A DNA stretch of 64,000 bases, taken from the NCBI GenBank assembly GCA_022749755.1, contig CM040449.1, positions 6,281,157 through 6,345,156 of the forward strand, written 5' to 3'. The stretch comes from Azadirachta indica. Taxonomy: Eukaryota; Streptophyta; Magnoliopsida; Sapindales; Meliaceae. The stretch's first letter is position 1; each line of letters opens with the position of its first letter. Below, in pieces: positions 24,553 through 37,036 of the stretch. The notes under the pieces are model-generated. The model saw nothing but the letters and a program-made list of their open reading frames with translations, was not told the DNA's origin and made no database searches. The position numbers and the translations under genes were made by a program.

Positions 24553-25431
24553 CCATTAAAATATATCTTTGTTTTTTTAAAATGTTGAGAATTTTGTATA
24601 CATCATGCCGATACATGTGGCTTAATTTATGTTGTTGAATTATATTTAATTAAAACATAACTAACGAGTATCCAATTATTAATCATACAAGGAGGAAGTC
24701 AAGATTGCTTAATCATGTAGAATTTGAGTGATCAACAACAAATTTACTTAAATATACAAAATTATTCAATGCCTTTCTAGACACGAGGAAAATAACCTTT
24801 GTGAACACCTAATGCCTTACTAATGTAATGGTATTTTATTATAATTAAAATGTTCATCTAGAAGCTGATACATTGTGATTTCTGTTAATCTTATTCCACT
24901 TCAGATTGGGTTGGATTGGATTGGATTCGATTGGCGTTGTTGTTGAAACCCATCAGCCCAAAGCTTAGTGAAAAGGAAAAATGGAAAAAGCCCAACAGCC
25001 CAAAGTGTGGGCAGTGTTTGTCTCAGGTGGGCCTGTAATTTCATAGCATATTTGCAACCCATCACCGATCAGACGTACTTTTTGCCTTCTTGAGTTGTCA
25101 GTAACTGAAAATCAAACTGAAGGAGGAGATGAAAAAGAAAATTACCTGCTTTCAAATTCAATCGATTGGAAGGAAAATGGCGCGAGAAACCGAACATCAC
25201 AAACTCAAACACGCTTGTAAGATATCACTTAGCCTATAAGTACCCAGTAGTTTGATAACGGCATACACTAGTGCTGTTTAGCAGATGTTGTTCTGCTACG
25301 TTCCAAATAACAGAAAATAAAAAAAAATAAATAAATAAAAGAAAAGGCGAGACCTAATGTTTTATTTTGGATAATGATAGCACATAAATTATAGAGTATT
25401 CAATTGACTTTGTGTATTGGGCTGTAATGCG

Positions 25432-26229
25432 TCATAAGCAGTTGGTGGCTGCAGTTCTGAGTTCGTCTCGTTGCAAACCCAACCTTCTAATTCTCAAATG
25501 AAATTGAGCAGCTGCCGCCAAGAGCTTCACTGTCTGCACCGGGTGCAAAACATGCAGAACCTTTCTCACTGTAGTTCCACGAAGTGCATCTGCGGCTTCT
25601 AAGGCAGCAAGCATTCCTGTCTGCGCGTCTTTCATTGCTGAGTCTAGTTCTGACCCCTCTCCGTCAATCAAATTTCCAGCACGCCTTGCTAAATTCATCA
25701 ATGGCGGTGATGGTAAGCTTTCCTGAACCCTCGCCATTGTCTCTGCTAGCTCTCTCTCCTCCTTTCTTGTCTCGGCTTTTACTTGGTCGAGCACACGTTC
25801 TTGCTCTGCTGTTAAGTCATGAACTGAGTTGTTAATTAGCTTGAAAACTAAGGTCGGTCTAAACCCGCCAATCCAGAGGAAAGTTCTTTCAAAAGAAGTG
25901 AACCAGGGAGGAGAAAAGAAGCGAAATACGTCTTCTTGTGCTGCTACCGATTTCTCTCCATAGTATTGTTGATAATGAGACAAAACTTGGTCAATCAAGC
26001 TCAGGTGTTGCTCATTTTTGTCAAACATTTTCTGGTGTGATTTCAAGGAGGAGTTGATCGAGGTAATTTTGTTGACGATTGAGCCATCCACTGAAGAATG
26101 CCTCGAAATTGACTCGAATATTTCTCTCAGTTGGATGAGCCATGCGATATTTTGATGTTGACACAGCCAGACACCAGCGTTTATATACTTTTTGTCAATG
26201 GGAAAAGGGGGTAGATATGCTAGTGTCAT
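25432..26229 (-). CDS. DOG1-domain protein, RAS1-like
   Basis: Intronless frame of 265 residues. The core resembles the DOG1 domain found in DELAY OF GERMINATION 1, in the N-terminal region of TGA factors and in RESPONSE TO ABA AND SALT 1. Visible markers are SHYQQYYGEKS (about 85-95), PPWFTSFERTFLWIGGFRP (about 107-125), DLTAEQ, and VLHVLHPVQTVKLLAAA near the C terminus. SHYQ(E/Q)YYxEKS and the next-door SUT4 gene point to RAS1, which in Arabidopsis modulates ABA and salt responses. The first 18 residues do not look like the family; its usual N-terminal FYE-W-L segment is only partly visible (VWLCQHQNIAWL), so the true start may differ. The gene lies in duplication unit B, 0.9 kb from a large transposon, and its unit A copy is deleted. 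Confidence 0.8.
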   Translation of the reverse strand: MTLAYLPPFPIDKKYINAGVWLCQHQNIAWLIQLREIFESISRHSSVDGSIVNKITSINSSLKSHQKMFDKNEQHLSLIDQVLSHYQQYYGEKSVAAQEDVFRFFSPPWFTSFERTFLWIGGFRPTLVFKLINNSVHDLTAEQERVLDQVKAETRKEERELAETMARVQESLPSPPLMNLARRAGNLIDGEGSELDSAMKDAQTGMLAALEAADALRGTTVRKVLHVLHPVQTVKLLAAAAQFHLRIRRLGLQRDELRTAATNCL

Positions 26230-26767
26230 ACAAAATGAATGGCTTAGTTGTAAAGGTACAAATTTTATCCGTGTTGTTATTCATTTATAAGGATTTTGCT
26301 TAGTGGGTAAGCTGGTTTTTCCGGATGAGTAGATGTTGTGATGATATACTGCGTGGATGGTTGCATCAGCTTTGCTTCCCATACAAGAACTATTTTGTAG
26401 CTAAAAAAGAGAAGGGTTGCGTCATTTTGATGAGGCGGTGAAGCTGAGAGGGCCCCCGGGAATTGGGAAAGGAGACATGCAGGCATAGTTATAGAAACTT
26501 ACAGCACCGGCCACCAATGCCAGTGTTAAATTCTATAATAATTCGCGAGGAGACACCCACAGAAATAGACTCGAAAATAAAGTCCCCCGCCGATAACCGA
26601 CACGGGCTGGACGCGCAAAATCCGGTTCTCTAAACACCTTGTCTGCGAAGATTTTTAGTCACCACGAACACCCACATTCGGACCAAGGCCCATCCGCCTC
26701 TTCCTAAAACATATATAGAGAGCCCATCATTCTTTTCTTATATTGTAAGCCTGACATGCATTTAATT

Positions 26768-29520
26768 CAGCCCAGATAGAAATTTGAAAATAATTTCAGC
26801 CCACTATGTACTTTTGGATATCAGAATAATTCTGTTGTTGGTTTCAAATACTGTGAGTAGCTTTTTCCTTGCCAGCTTGCCTGCCTAGCTTTGCTCTATA
26901 TATATATATATATACACAGATGAATGAAATCTTGGGGCAATCGCGCGTGATTGGTGGTCTTGCTCTTACGTAAGGAAAGAGATCTACGATGAGGAAAACA
27001 GCAGGCCAAATTTAAACCACTCTTATGGGTGCCTTTATGTGAAAAAGGCCATTAGTAACCCATGGATGCCAAGGGAGGTCACTGGGCTAAAAGGTTGTCT
27101 TGCTCTCTGTGTACGCACATCGGCGTTCTTGGTCCAATTAACCAAATATTAAGGAAAAGACGCATGGATGAACTGTTTTAGTCTCCTAGTGTAGTTGCTT
27201 ATCCATCTATGCACTGCTTTTCTTGACTTGTTTGTTTCTCCTTTTTTCTGTTAATGCAACCAAAATATCTATTATTTGTTATATATTATGGGGTAAATAA
27301 TGTGTATTCCTCCCTCAATATTCAATGGCACATACTTCTGGACTTCAACTTATTTTTAAGGCCAATATAAATGTTTTAACAATGGATTTTAACGTTAATA
27401 AACCTAATGTGATAGAAATTTTAAAATGTTGGAGGCATGAAATATTACAACTAAAATCAGACGAAAGCTGTAATTTTTTTCTAAAAAATAGAGGGAAGGA
27501 AGGGAGTAAGAAATGTTTAAATTACGTTAATAATGTAATAGTAAAATTATATGCACAAACCTTAAAGAGTATGTTAAATTTTTTTTTTTTTTTCTCACTT
27601 CTATAATTAGTGAATTTTAAAATAAATATTTGTGTGGTTAAAATTTTTAAGATCTATATATACATGATATAATAATATGTTTGTCTCATTTAAGATAGTT
27701 TCTTAAATTATAACCTAAAATTGTAACACAAAGGTTATAATTAGAAATTTATAAATTTTTTATACGAATATGACATATTTAATTCAAATTTTATACTTTT
27801 GGTATCAAGTTTCTTCTATTTTATTTTGACCAAATTTTAAAAAGGAAATTGTATGAAGAAGAGTTTACAAGTCTTTTCTTTTAAAAAAATCAAAAGATCA
27901 TGTGTTAAGAAAATGGTTCTTTTCGAGCTCATAGAATTAATTTAGCAATATTTAAGCCCCAATTGGGTTGCTGTAAAAAAGGTTAAAAAGAACTTATTTA
28001 TAATATTTCACTAAATTAGTGTGTATTTTTTTTTCTGTCTAAATCTAAATATAATTAAAGTATAAATTTGATTGAAATTTGAATTTAATTAATATATTTA
28101 TTTTTTTACTTTAAATATATGAATATAAATGTTACGTTATTTTTTTTTTAAAAATAAAAAATTTAATATTGATATATTGATATATATGTCTTAAAAAATT
28201 TTAAACTAATATATTAAGTTGTTGACATAAAAAAATATTAAATAATAAATTAAGAATATTATTGACAAATAAAATATTTAAATTATTCAAACATTTACCA
28301 TTCTAATTTAAGTCAAATTTTTTTTAATTTAATTATATTAAAAATATTTTTAATAATTATTCATATATAAGTTAAAAAACAAACAAATTTTAGACGTTTA
28401 AATAATTATATTCAGATTTTAATTAAAAAAACAAACAAACCCTAAATTTGTATTTGGTTAAAATTAAAAATTAACAACTCATTACATAATTTGATGAATT
28501 TTGATAGTAATTTTCAAAAGTAAATTAATTAATTTTAATATTATTTTTTTATAGTAGTAAATTATTTATTATTGAATCTTAAATAAGTTATATATATTTT
28601 TTCATTTGTTATGAAATTTGTTGTTAGAAAAATATAAAGTGTATTTCAAGTTATAACTACTAATGTCGTTATATATATTATCATTGCAATCAAATTTCTA
28701 CACTTTATTCTTGAAACTCCCAATTTTTTTAATAATATAATTTATAAAAATGCCTATCTATTTTTTAACAGTTAATTATTATTTCAATATAAGATAAGCA
28801 AATTACTATTAGTTAAGTCAGACTTCAAACTGGCCATTAGGGGGAGCTAACTGTGAATTTATAAAGATTCGATTCTTCAAATTCTCTTATTTCCCCAGGA
28901 CTCAAGTCCCACAGTCTCCAAGTGGGCATGAGGATATGCCCGTTAAAGCTCTTCAACAATCTCGCCTTACACCTTAAGTTTAAGCCAGCCCATGATTAGA
29001 ACAAATTCAATGGCCCGATACTGGTGCGACCAGCTCATCATCTCTCCCTTTCACCTTTTATTTTATTTTATTTCTTTTTAAAACAACAACCAGATGTGAT
29101 CTGTGATTATCTTAATGAAGAGACTTTTATAATGCTGCTAACCCCATGAGATAACCCCACCACTATTTCTAAAATCAATAACACAAATGATTGTTCCATG
29201 CCTTTACGACTTGGCGTATATTTGGCACAACAGCATGCCGATAAACATACGTAATACGTTCTCGATACCCATTAAATTATATATAATATGCTTTCAGATT
29301 ATTAAACGACAATCAAAGCAACCCATCAGTAAAATATTTGTTGAGACCTATGAACACTTTTAGAACCTCTTAACAACGCCGATTCCTTAATTAAACATGC
29401 CGATTAAAATAAATCTAACGTCGTGCTAAAATAGAGACGCGTACCTAAAAGTCAGCCGACCTCGGACACCTCAACCTCATATGGCCAAACATCATTTGAC
29501 ACAGCCACATTAGCCTCCTG
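26768..29520. other. intergenic DNA, no gene seen
   Basis: Very AT-rich, especially 27600-28800. A TA array lies near 26900. At 28880-29040 the composition changes and small palindromes appear (GGACTCAAGTCC; GGGCAT/ATGCCC), possibly a transposon remnant. I see no open frame with recognisable content. Confidence 0.5.
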
Positions 29521-29933
29521 TGTCCTTTTTTATACTAAAATGATTGCACCTATAAACAGCCATTACCGAAAATAACCATCCGTTTGGGTCTCTATGAGGG
29601 CATTCTAGTCATTTCATTCAAATTAAAACAGTCGAGCTGAATGTGGCAGTTGCCCTTGCCCTTGCCCCTCCAAAACAAAAATATCTGACAAGTATTTACC
29701 CCTGTTTCGAACGCAAATTTCCCCTCGATAGCTTCCCTATGTTCTCGCTATTATCCACTTAAGGTTAAATCCGTAAATAATTTGAAAGCCAAGGGCAACT
29801 TCTGCCCATTGCTTGTCCCGCCCGTCAACTCCATACTGATGATCGCCGAAACCGCCAACTTTCTTTGATACTCCATTCTCAACTCCCAAATTCCGAATTA
29901 TACACGGCCCAACTTCAGAAAGGATGCCTGCAG

Positions 29934-32900
29934 ATGAACGGCAGCGCGCCAGGAGCCGACCCGTCGTCGTCCCGGGCTGCGGCCCGACAGCCAGTACGAT
30001 CGAAAGTCCAACTGCGCAAGCTACTCAAAGTAGCTTCCGTGGCGTGCGGTATACAATTCGGCTGGGCTCTCCAGCTTTCGCTCCTAACTCCGTACGTGCA
30101 GGAGCTCGGAATCCCGCACGCGTGGGCTAGTATCATCTGGCTTTGCGGTCCTCTCTCCGGCCTCCTGGTCCAGCCTCTAGTTGGCCACTTTAGCGACCGC
30201 TGCACCAGCCGCTTCGGCCGCCGCAGACCATTTATTGTGTCGCCGGTGCTGTTGCGATAGCTTTTGCAGTTTTACTAATCGGTTATTCCGCCGATGTCGG
30301 GTGGTTGCTCGGCGACAGGGACAGGGAGGATTATCGGCCGAGAGCGATCGCCGTATTTGTCTTTGGGTTTTGGATTCTTGATGTCGCCAATAATATGACT
30401 CAGGGTCCTTGTAGAGCTCTCCTGGCTGATCTCACTGGTATGTTAATATCATTTCTTAAAAAGATTTCATGATCTAGTGTTCTAAGAACTAAAATGAACC
30501 CTAATTGATTCCAGTTCATTTTGTTTCAGTAGATTTTCTTGCTTTCGTTTTTTCTTTTTATTTTTTGTTTTCCAGTTTTAGATGCTAAAACAGTGAACAA
30601 AGATATCTCGCTTTCTTGGGAATATTGTTAAGAATAAAAGCAACGAGTGATCTTGGCTTTACCATGTATTTTAAATGATTTGATGCTACTTTTTTGCTTT
30701 TTTAAATGTTTTCTTTTAATTGCTCAACGAGTGTCTCACGGAACTTTATTTAGCTATATTCACGATTGTGCCCTTCATCCTTTATTTTCGTTTCTGTATA
30801 CTTCTGGGTGAAGTTGTTGAGTGATTTAACTTTGTTTGTTGCATACTTGTTGTCAGCTTATTAGGTTCCACCTCAGTTAATTGACATCAGTGATTCATAA
30901 TTTGCTTGAATTTTGGAATAATTAAAATGGCATTTTTGTGAAGCAGGAAGCTGGGGAATAGAATAATATTGAACACGATATTGCATAGAAGCATTCCCTA
31001 TACCCTTGCATTGACATCTTGTTGAGATGATTGACAGATTTGATATTAGGGAAAAGAAATCTTCCATATTTTCGTATTTGTATCTAGGCAATTCTAATGA
31101 TCAATGTGGAATAATAAGTGAAGTAACTTGTGTTATTTAGTAGAAACTAGTTGGCCATTTTGCATCTGTGACTATGAATAAGGGGCAACTGGGTGTGGTG
31201 TCAAGTTTTATTTTGATACAATTCTCTATAGGCATCAATTTTTGTAGTTATACAGAATACTGTTTTCATCTTGCTTAAGGAGGTTAGTAAGTGGGAGTTT
31301 CACAACCAATGTGTTAGTGTGGCTAAGTGTCTTAATTTTTTTATGTAAATTGTAACTCAAGGTAATTAATTACTAAATGAAGAATCCTAGACAAACAGGA
31401 GAGAGGATAATTAACGGAGACAGGTTCTAGTTTTAGTAATTTGGAAACTGAATGAGGAATGTACTTAGAGTTGAACATGTTTTTTCGTTCTACCTATACT
31501 TAAAATGGTAATAGCACAACAATCAGTGTCAGCTCGTACACAAGCACATTCCACTTACAGATCAAACTTGTCCAGCAGAAAAGCAAAATATCAAAATTAC
31601 AAAATCAAGCAGAAGATTGACATTTGGCTTGGTAATTTTGTGTCATTTTAGGGAAGGACCACCGGAGGACTCGAGTTGCAAATGCTTACTTCTCATTATT
31701 TATGGCTGTTGGTAATATTCTTGGCTATGCCACTGGATCATTCAGTGGTTGGTTCAAGATCCTTCCTTTTACTCTTACCTCGGCATGCAATGTTGATTGT
31801 GCCAATCTCAAGTCTGCTTTTATTCTTGACGTTATTTTTATGCGATTACTACATATATCAGCACTTCAGCGGCTCAGGAAGTTCCTCTAGGTTCAAGTGA
31901 CAGATCCACACCATTTTCCGAAGAAAGGCCTGAACAGTCAGGTAGTACTCAAGAAGCTTTCCTTTGGGAATTGTTTGGAACTTTCGGATATTTCTCAGGG
32001 ACTATATGGATAATCTTGATTGTCACTGCTCTGACATGGATTGGATGGTTTCCATTTCTTCTTTTTGACACTGATTGGATGGGTCGAGAGATCTATGGTG
32101 GTGAGCCAAATGAAGGGCAGAACTATAATGCTGGTGTTCGAATGGGTGCGCTTGGTTTGATGTTAAATTCTGTTGTTCTAGGAATAACTTCAGTGCTCCT
32201 GGAGAAACTCTGCAGTAAATGGGGGGCTGGTTTTGTATGGGGTATTTCAAACATTTTCATGGCTCTTTGCTTCCTTTTGATGCTCATCATCACCTTTGTT
32301 GCAAATCATTTGGGCTATAGAGGCCATGATCTACCACCAGATGGCATTGTAATTGCTGCAGTTATAATCTTTACAGTTCTTGGTGCTCCATTGGCGGTAA
32401 GTTACTTCATCGTAAAAGGTGTGCATATTCTCTATTCATTTTCCCCCATGATTAAAGGGAGAAAAAAGATATGGAGATTGAAACTGCTAGGTTCCTTGAC
32501 TCTGCTTTATCAATAGCTGGATGGTGTATGCATACATATGATCAACAGTTAATCTCAACTAGGTGATCACTGATCACCATAGCTAAAAGCTCAAAATATG
32601 ATCCATTTTATATTATGATCCCTCCAATATGTGCTTTCTGAGGAACGTAAGTGCGAATTACTAATAATCTGAAGAATGGCCTGTTGACTTAATTGTTATA
32701 CTGAAATCATCTTGGTACTGACCAAAATGAGTGAGAGCTGACCATGATCCAAAGTATTTTTGTAGGAGAGGAATGCCAGTTCTGTTGGGCATGTTATCAT
32801 ATTGATTCAAGTTCTTTTTGACTTTCACAAAAATGCATTTTATGCATGCCATATGTAATTAGAACCTTTAATTGCAGATCACTTATAGTGTTCCATATGC

Positions 32901-34724
32901 CTTGATTTCCACACGCATTGAGTCTTTGGGACTTGGCCAAGGTGAGCATTTCTTTGGTTTTACTTTTAAAAAAAATTTCTACATAGTTGTAGCCATGGAC
33001 TGCTTCTAATGATGGTTGATACATGCAGGTTTATCATTGGGTGTTTTGAATCTGGCCATTGTGATTCCACAGGTATCTTTGTGTTCATAGTTTCTTTTTG
33101 CAAAGGCATTTACTGATTATTCTTTTTTTTCTTTTCTTTTAGTGCAATACTAAGCAAAGGTTGACATAGAGTTCTTTCATAATAGAAGTAATTGTCACAC
33201 TTTATGTAATAGTTGGCTAGTAATGAGAGCAATTAATGTACATTCCCTGATGGCCAGGAATTTAGGGGCAGAGGTGAGTTTTATCCTCTGTGATTATTGT
33301 GTTGTAATGTAAATGATTAGGGAAAAGATATTGTTTCAAATTAATTTTTGAAAAGATTTAATTGGAATGAAAACTTCTCGTCTCTCCCTTTCTCCTGCTT
33401 GCTCTTGCAAGTACAAAGTTTTATATACCACCAGACTTTCTTCCAGGAAGTTCAAATTCCTAGATTACCCAAATCCTCAGACAAAAATTGACAGCATCAA
33501 ATAGAATTCAGATATCTTTAATTGTAAATGAGCAAAATGAGTAAATGTTAGTTCCCTACAACTTTGCTTTTAGCCTGCATTAGTTTACATACAAGGCTAT
33601 ATTAGTGTCACAGATAGTACAAGTATTAATTGTTTCATAAGCTACTAGAAAGACAGTGATGTGTCAAATCTTGACTTTCGATTATGATGGTTTGTATTTC
33701 TGGGTTTCATAGTTGAGCTAATGGATAGTTCTGTTTTCATGAGATTGTTGATTCTCCAACTTGTAGTTTCTTCTTTCTCATTAACAGATAAATTAGTTTT
33801 GAAATGAGAATTGCAGGCTTACAGGACCATAAGTGAAAATTCTATCTGGATATCAGTACTTTCATGATCAAAACAAAATTATTGTGATAAAAATCTGTAT
33901 TAGTTCTATAATTGCAGAACTGAATATATGGAGGTTCAATTAACAACTCAAAAAAATTCTAGTAGGAACAGGCGGCTTAATTATGGTTTATACAAAAGTT
34001 AGGCCGAAAGCTGATTGTCATCAAATTGTTTTAATGTACCTGTCATGTGAATTGTGGGCTACTGTTTTGGTTCACCTCCTTCATTTATGTTTCTTTCCCT
34101 TTTCCTGAAAGAGACCTCACTTTTGATGATGGGCAATATTATGCTTCTGAACCATATCTGTTCTCTGCAATAAAGAACCTTATTTACTTTAATGCTCTTG
34201 GAGTACAAATGGCTATTATTACAAGTATCAATTATTTTAGAAACTCTAAAAATCAGTGGCTAAAAGATACATGCGAGTTGCGTGTCTTCTGTGGAAGCTT
34301 TATATTAGTTGCAAAATATTATGTTTCTGTACCCAATTTCAATTTTATCAGGCTAACATCAAACTGTACCTCCGGAACCATTGATCACTTTGGACTTGTG
34401 CTCTGATGGCTGTGGATTTAAGAAGCAGTGCATTATGAGGCATCATGAATTTCTACGCTTAAAATGTTTCAGTTCTCAACAATATGCTTAAACATTTCAT
34501 GGCATGTTGTTAAAACTATATGTTTTAAGCTATTTAGGCCACACGATTTTGACGTTTGACAACAGGTTGTGGTGTCCTTGGGAAGTGGACCGTGGGATCA
34601 GTTATTTGGTGGTGGAAACTCACCGGCCTTTACTGTTGGGGGAATTGCAGCCTTTGCTGGCGGACTTATAGCAATCTTAGCTATTCCTCGATCTAGTGCT
34701 CAGAAGCCGAGGATCCTCACATGA
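29934..34724 (+). CDS. SUT4: SUT4-type sucrose/H+ symporter gene with two frameshifts
   Basis: Five exons: 29934-30437, 31652-32396, 32878-32941, 33029-33072, 34566-34724, all with GT-AG borders. The product is a 12-helix major-facilitator sucrose symporter of group 4, which in other plants sits mainly in the tonoplast and exports vacuolar sucrose. Diagnostic pieces are [47 protein letters not shown] and [14 protein letters not shown]. Two single bases are missing: one at 30239/30240, after the RRRPFIV codons, and one at 31841/31842, in the sixth-helix region. The first gives a stop at 30258-30260 after about 108 residues. With both frames resumed the product would be about 505 residues, normal size. 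All splice sites and other codons look intact, so this is either a young pseudogene or a sequence error. The start follows the family's short N terminus; an in-frame ATG at 29865 is less likely. Confidence 0.88.
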
Positions 34725-34827
34725 GGTATTGTGTTGTACCTTTTTTTGTATGTCTTTCTATCAATAGACAGTTAAATGTTAACAGGTTGGGAGAATTTGT
34801 AAATAGCTCTTATTACTTCTATTGATC

Positions 34828-34833
34828 AATAAA
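34828..34833 (+). terminator. polyadenylation signal of the SUT4 gene
   Basis: AATAAA about 105 bases after the stop codon, with T-rich sequence following. Confidence 0.5.
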
Positions 34834-37000
34834 AGTTATGGGCTTCTTTTTCCGTACAGGACAATTGTTTACTTATGAGGTTTTCCTTTGTCTAGTTTGT
34901 TTCTTTTTTGTTTTTATATTTTTTTATCCATATTACTCAAGGGCCTGACTGCAGTTTTGTTCCATCTTGTTGCTTGTTAATATAGTCATTTGATTGAAGT
35001 GCAGCTGATTCTGCTTGAATTTTGCAAATTGTGTGTATCTATGGTACATAAAATTTCATGAAGCTTGAAGCTTTTTAAGTTTTGAGAACTTTCTTGTTGA
35101 AGACTTGATAAAACACTGTAACCAAACAATACATTGAATTTGAAATAGTGAGAAAGTGGAATTGAGTTATAGTCTCCATTTTTAATGGCAACGGTGAACA
35201 CTACGAGCATAAGCAAGAAAGAGAAACAAGAGAGTTATACATATAATATATAACCATAATACATATCATTGCTATCACTCAGTTAGGCATGAGACAAACT
35301 ATCTAAAATAGTGGAGTATTGCTTTAATCAAAATCAGTTCTACCTCCTAGAAATGTTGCTTTATGGGCTATTGTAATGGAAAAGTAAGTGAAGTCAATTA
35401 TAGATCCCAGTGTTACTCTCAAGAGTACTTACCAATCAAGATAAATTGCTTCTGTTTGGGATTATTCCTGATGAAAACATCTTATTTTTTAAAGACAAAG
35501 TTGATTGCCCATTGGTGGTCCAATCATGCTGTATTGGAATCTCATGCCTTTTGTGCTTGAATTTGTTGTATGAATGTGGTGAATTGTGCTTGGTGGCCAA
35601 CAGTTACTGCGTGAGTTGTGCTGATTGAAACCTTGATAGGGACATGTCTTTATGCTCTGATTTTTCATTTTCTTTTTTGAAAAGCTGGATTGATTTTTAT
35701 GGAAGGCGTCCTTTATGATTGTTCTATTTTCTTTTCTTGCTTGCATCTCAACCTTGGAATAAATTCTGATGTTTATTGCACTTATCAGTATCTATGAAAG
35801 CCTGGTTTGCTTTAAATGCTCCCATACAATGCTTTCTATCAGTGCCTGGGAAGCATTTAAATGGCCTGTGTCATGGGTGCAACTTGTACATCAGCTACTT
35901 CCAGTTCAATTTGTTCAAAACAGGGAAAAGAATTTGTATGGGTCAGGCTTAGCTCAATACATTACCAGGCTCGTCTGTTATCCTCAATTCATAGAAGGAT
36001 GTTGTTTTTTGCATATTTAAATTCGTGGTGATTGATCTCATCTTGAAAATATGCCCTCTATGTAGATCACGTGTATGTATATTAGCATATACAATGCATC
36101 ATATAAACCCAGTTGGGAATTTTGACAAAAGCCAAAAAGGAATAGATATAGAGAAGGAGCAATGCACCTCTCCACATTAACTCAAGTCGTTAGGATCGAT
36201 GAGTGAAGGATGGAGAGAGAAGTTTCTGGTCATTGTTGTTGACAATTAGTTCTCCTGAAAACCAAGCATCAAGCTTTCCCAGGAAAATAAAGGTGAAAAG
36301 GATGGAATCAGTGGAATTTGTTCGAGTTTCTAGAGAAGTATAATCTTTTATTAATGTCAAATCTTCTAAGAGGTCTTGTCATTGTTGCGTACCTCTTTTC
36401 CTCCATTGAAACTTGCATTTGGTAATCTATTTTGTTTATTGTGATGCCAATAAAATTCTGTCTCAACTCCACTATAACAACAAGTTGATGTAAAATAGGT
36501 TTATTATTAATCTCTTCTTTATTTTATTTTTTGTGATTTAAATGTAGAAGGGAATGGCATCACCATGTGATCCTAGAACTTTGTCAATTTCATTTACTAC
36601 AATTCTGGTGGGATCTACCTTTAATGAGCCCCACTTCCCAAAATTAGGATGCTAAATTCGAAATGTCTTTTAAATTAATGTGATCTGAATATAATTTATC
36701 TTTTACACTAATTTTTGTCCATTGGTTTTGTTGCATGACACATTGCTCTCATCTACAGCAACTTATTGAGCTGGAGACGCATGGAATCTGAGGGGGGAGG
36801 GGCGCGCGCGGCGATGTATTGATTTCAGAGAAGTAATATCTTATACCGGGAAACAATGAAAGCCAAGAAACTGGTTCTTGATGCTGCTCAGATTGTGGGA
36901 TAAGAAATCAAATTTTTAATTTTTTCTAAATTAAAAAAAATATTAAAAGATAAAAATTACACTCAGTTTTGTAATTGAGAAGGTGATGGGTGATTGCTGC

Positions 37001-37036
37001 TTCTGCTTCTGCTTCTGCTTCTGCTTCTGCTTCTGC
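37001..37036. repeat. (TTCTGC)6 hexanucleotide microsatellite
   Basis: Six perfect TTCTGC units, extended by imperfect CTGCT on both sides. Translation gives a Cys-Phe run, which is an artefact of the repeat. Confidence 0.9.

Larger units (their letters stand above)
14119..24553 (-). mobile_element. Mutator-like element (MULE) with nested retrotransposon
   Basis: Bounded by imperfect inverted repeats: GAAAAAGGA at 14122 pairs with TCCTTTTTC ending at 24552, and similarity extends about 75-90 bases inward. The flanks CATTTAAAT (14110-14118) and CATTAAAAT (24554-24562) differ at one position and fit the 9-bp duplication typical of Mutator elements. Unit A supplies the empty site near 10730. 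Inside are a decayed MULE transposase on the minus strand and a younger gypsy element at 14550-19073. Without the nested element the MULE is about 5.9 kb. The transposase is broken, so it cannot move itself. Confidence 0.82.
12741..26767. repeat. tandem duplication, unit B (split by a transposon)
   Basis: Second copy of the tandem duplication. Homology to unit A runs 12741-14118, is broken by the Mutator-like element, and resumes at about 24554-26767. Unit B carries the RAS1-like gene absent from unit A. The sequence at its right end (from GCCTCTTCC through GTAAGCCTGACATG) is the same as the end of unit A, which fixes the repeat length. Confidence 0.85.

Noticed and set aside
29865..29933. 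Upstream in-frame ATG as the SUT4 start
   Set aside because: SUT4 proteins have a short polar N terminus before LRKL; the extra 23 residues are not family-like, so 29934 was preferred.
35360..36020. Several short plus-strand frames after SUT4
   Set aside because: They overlap each other in different frames and lack codon bias or similarity.
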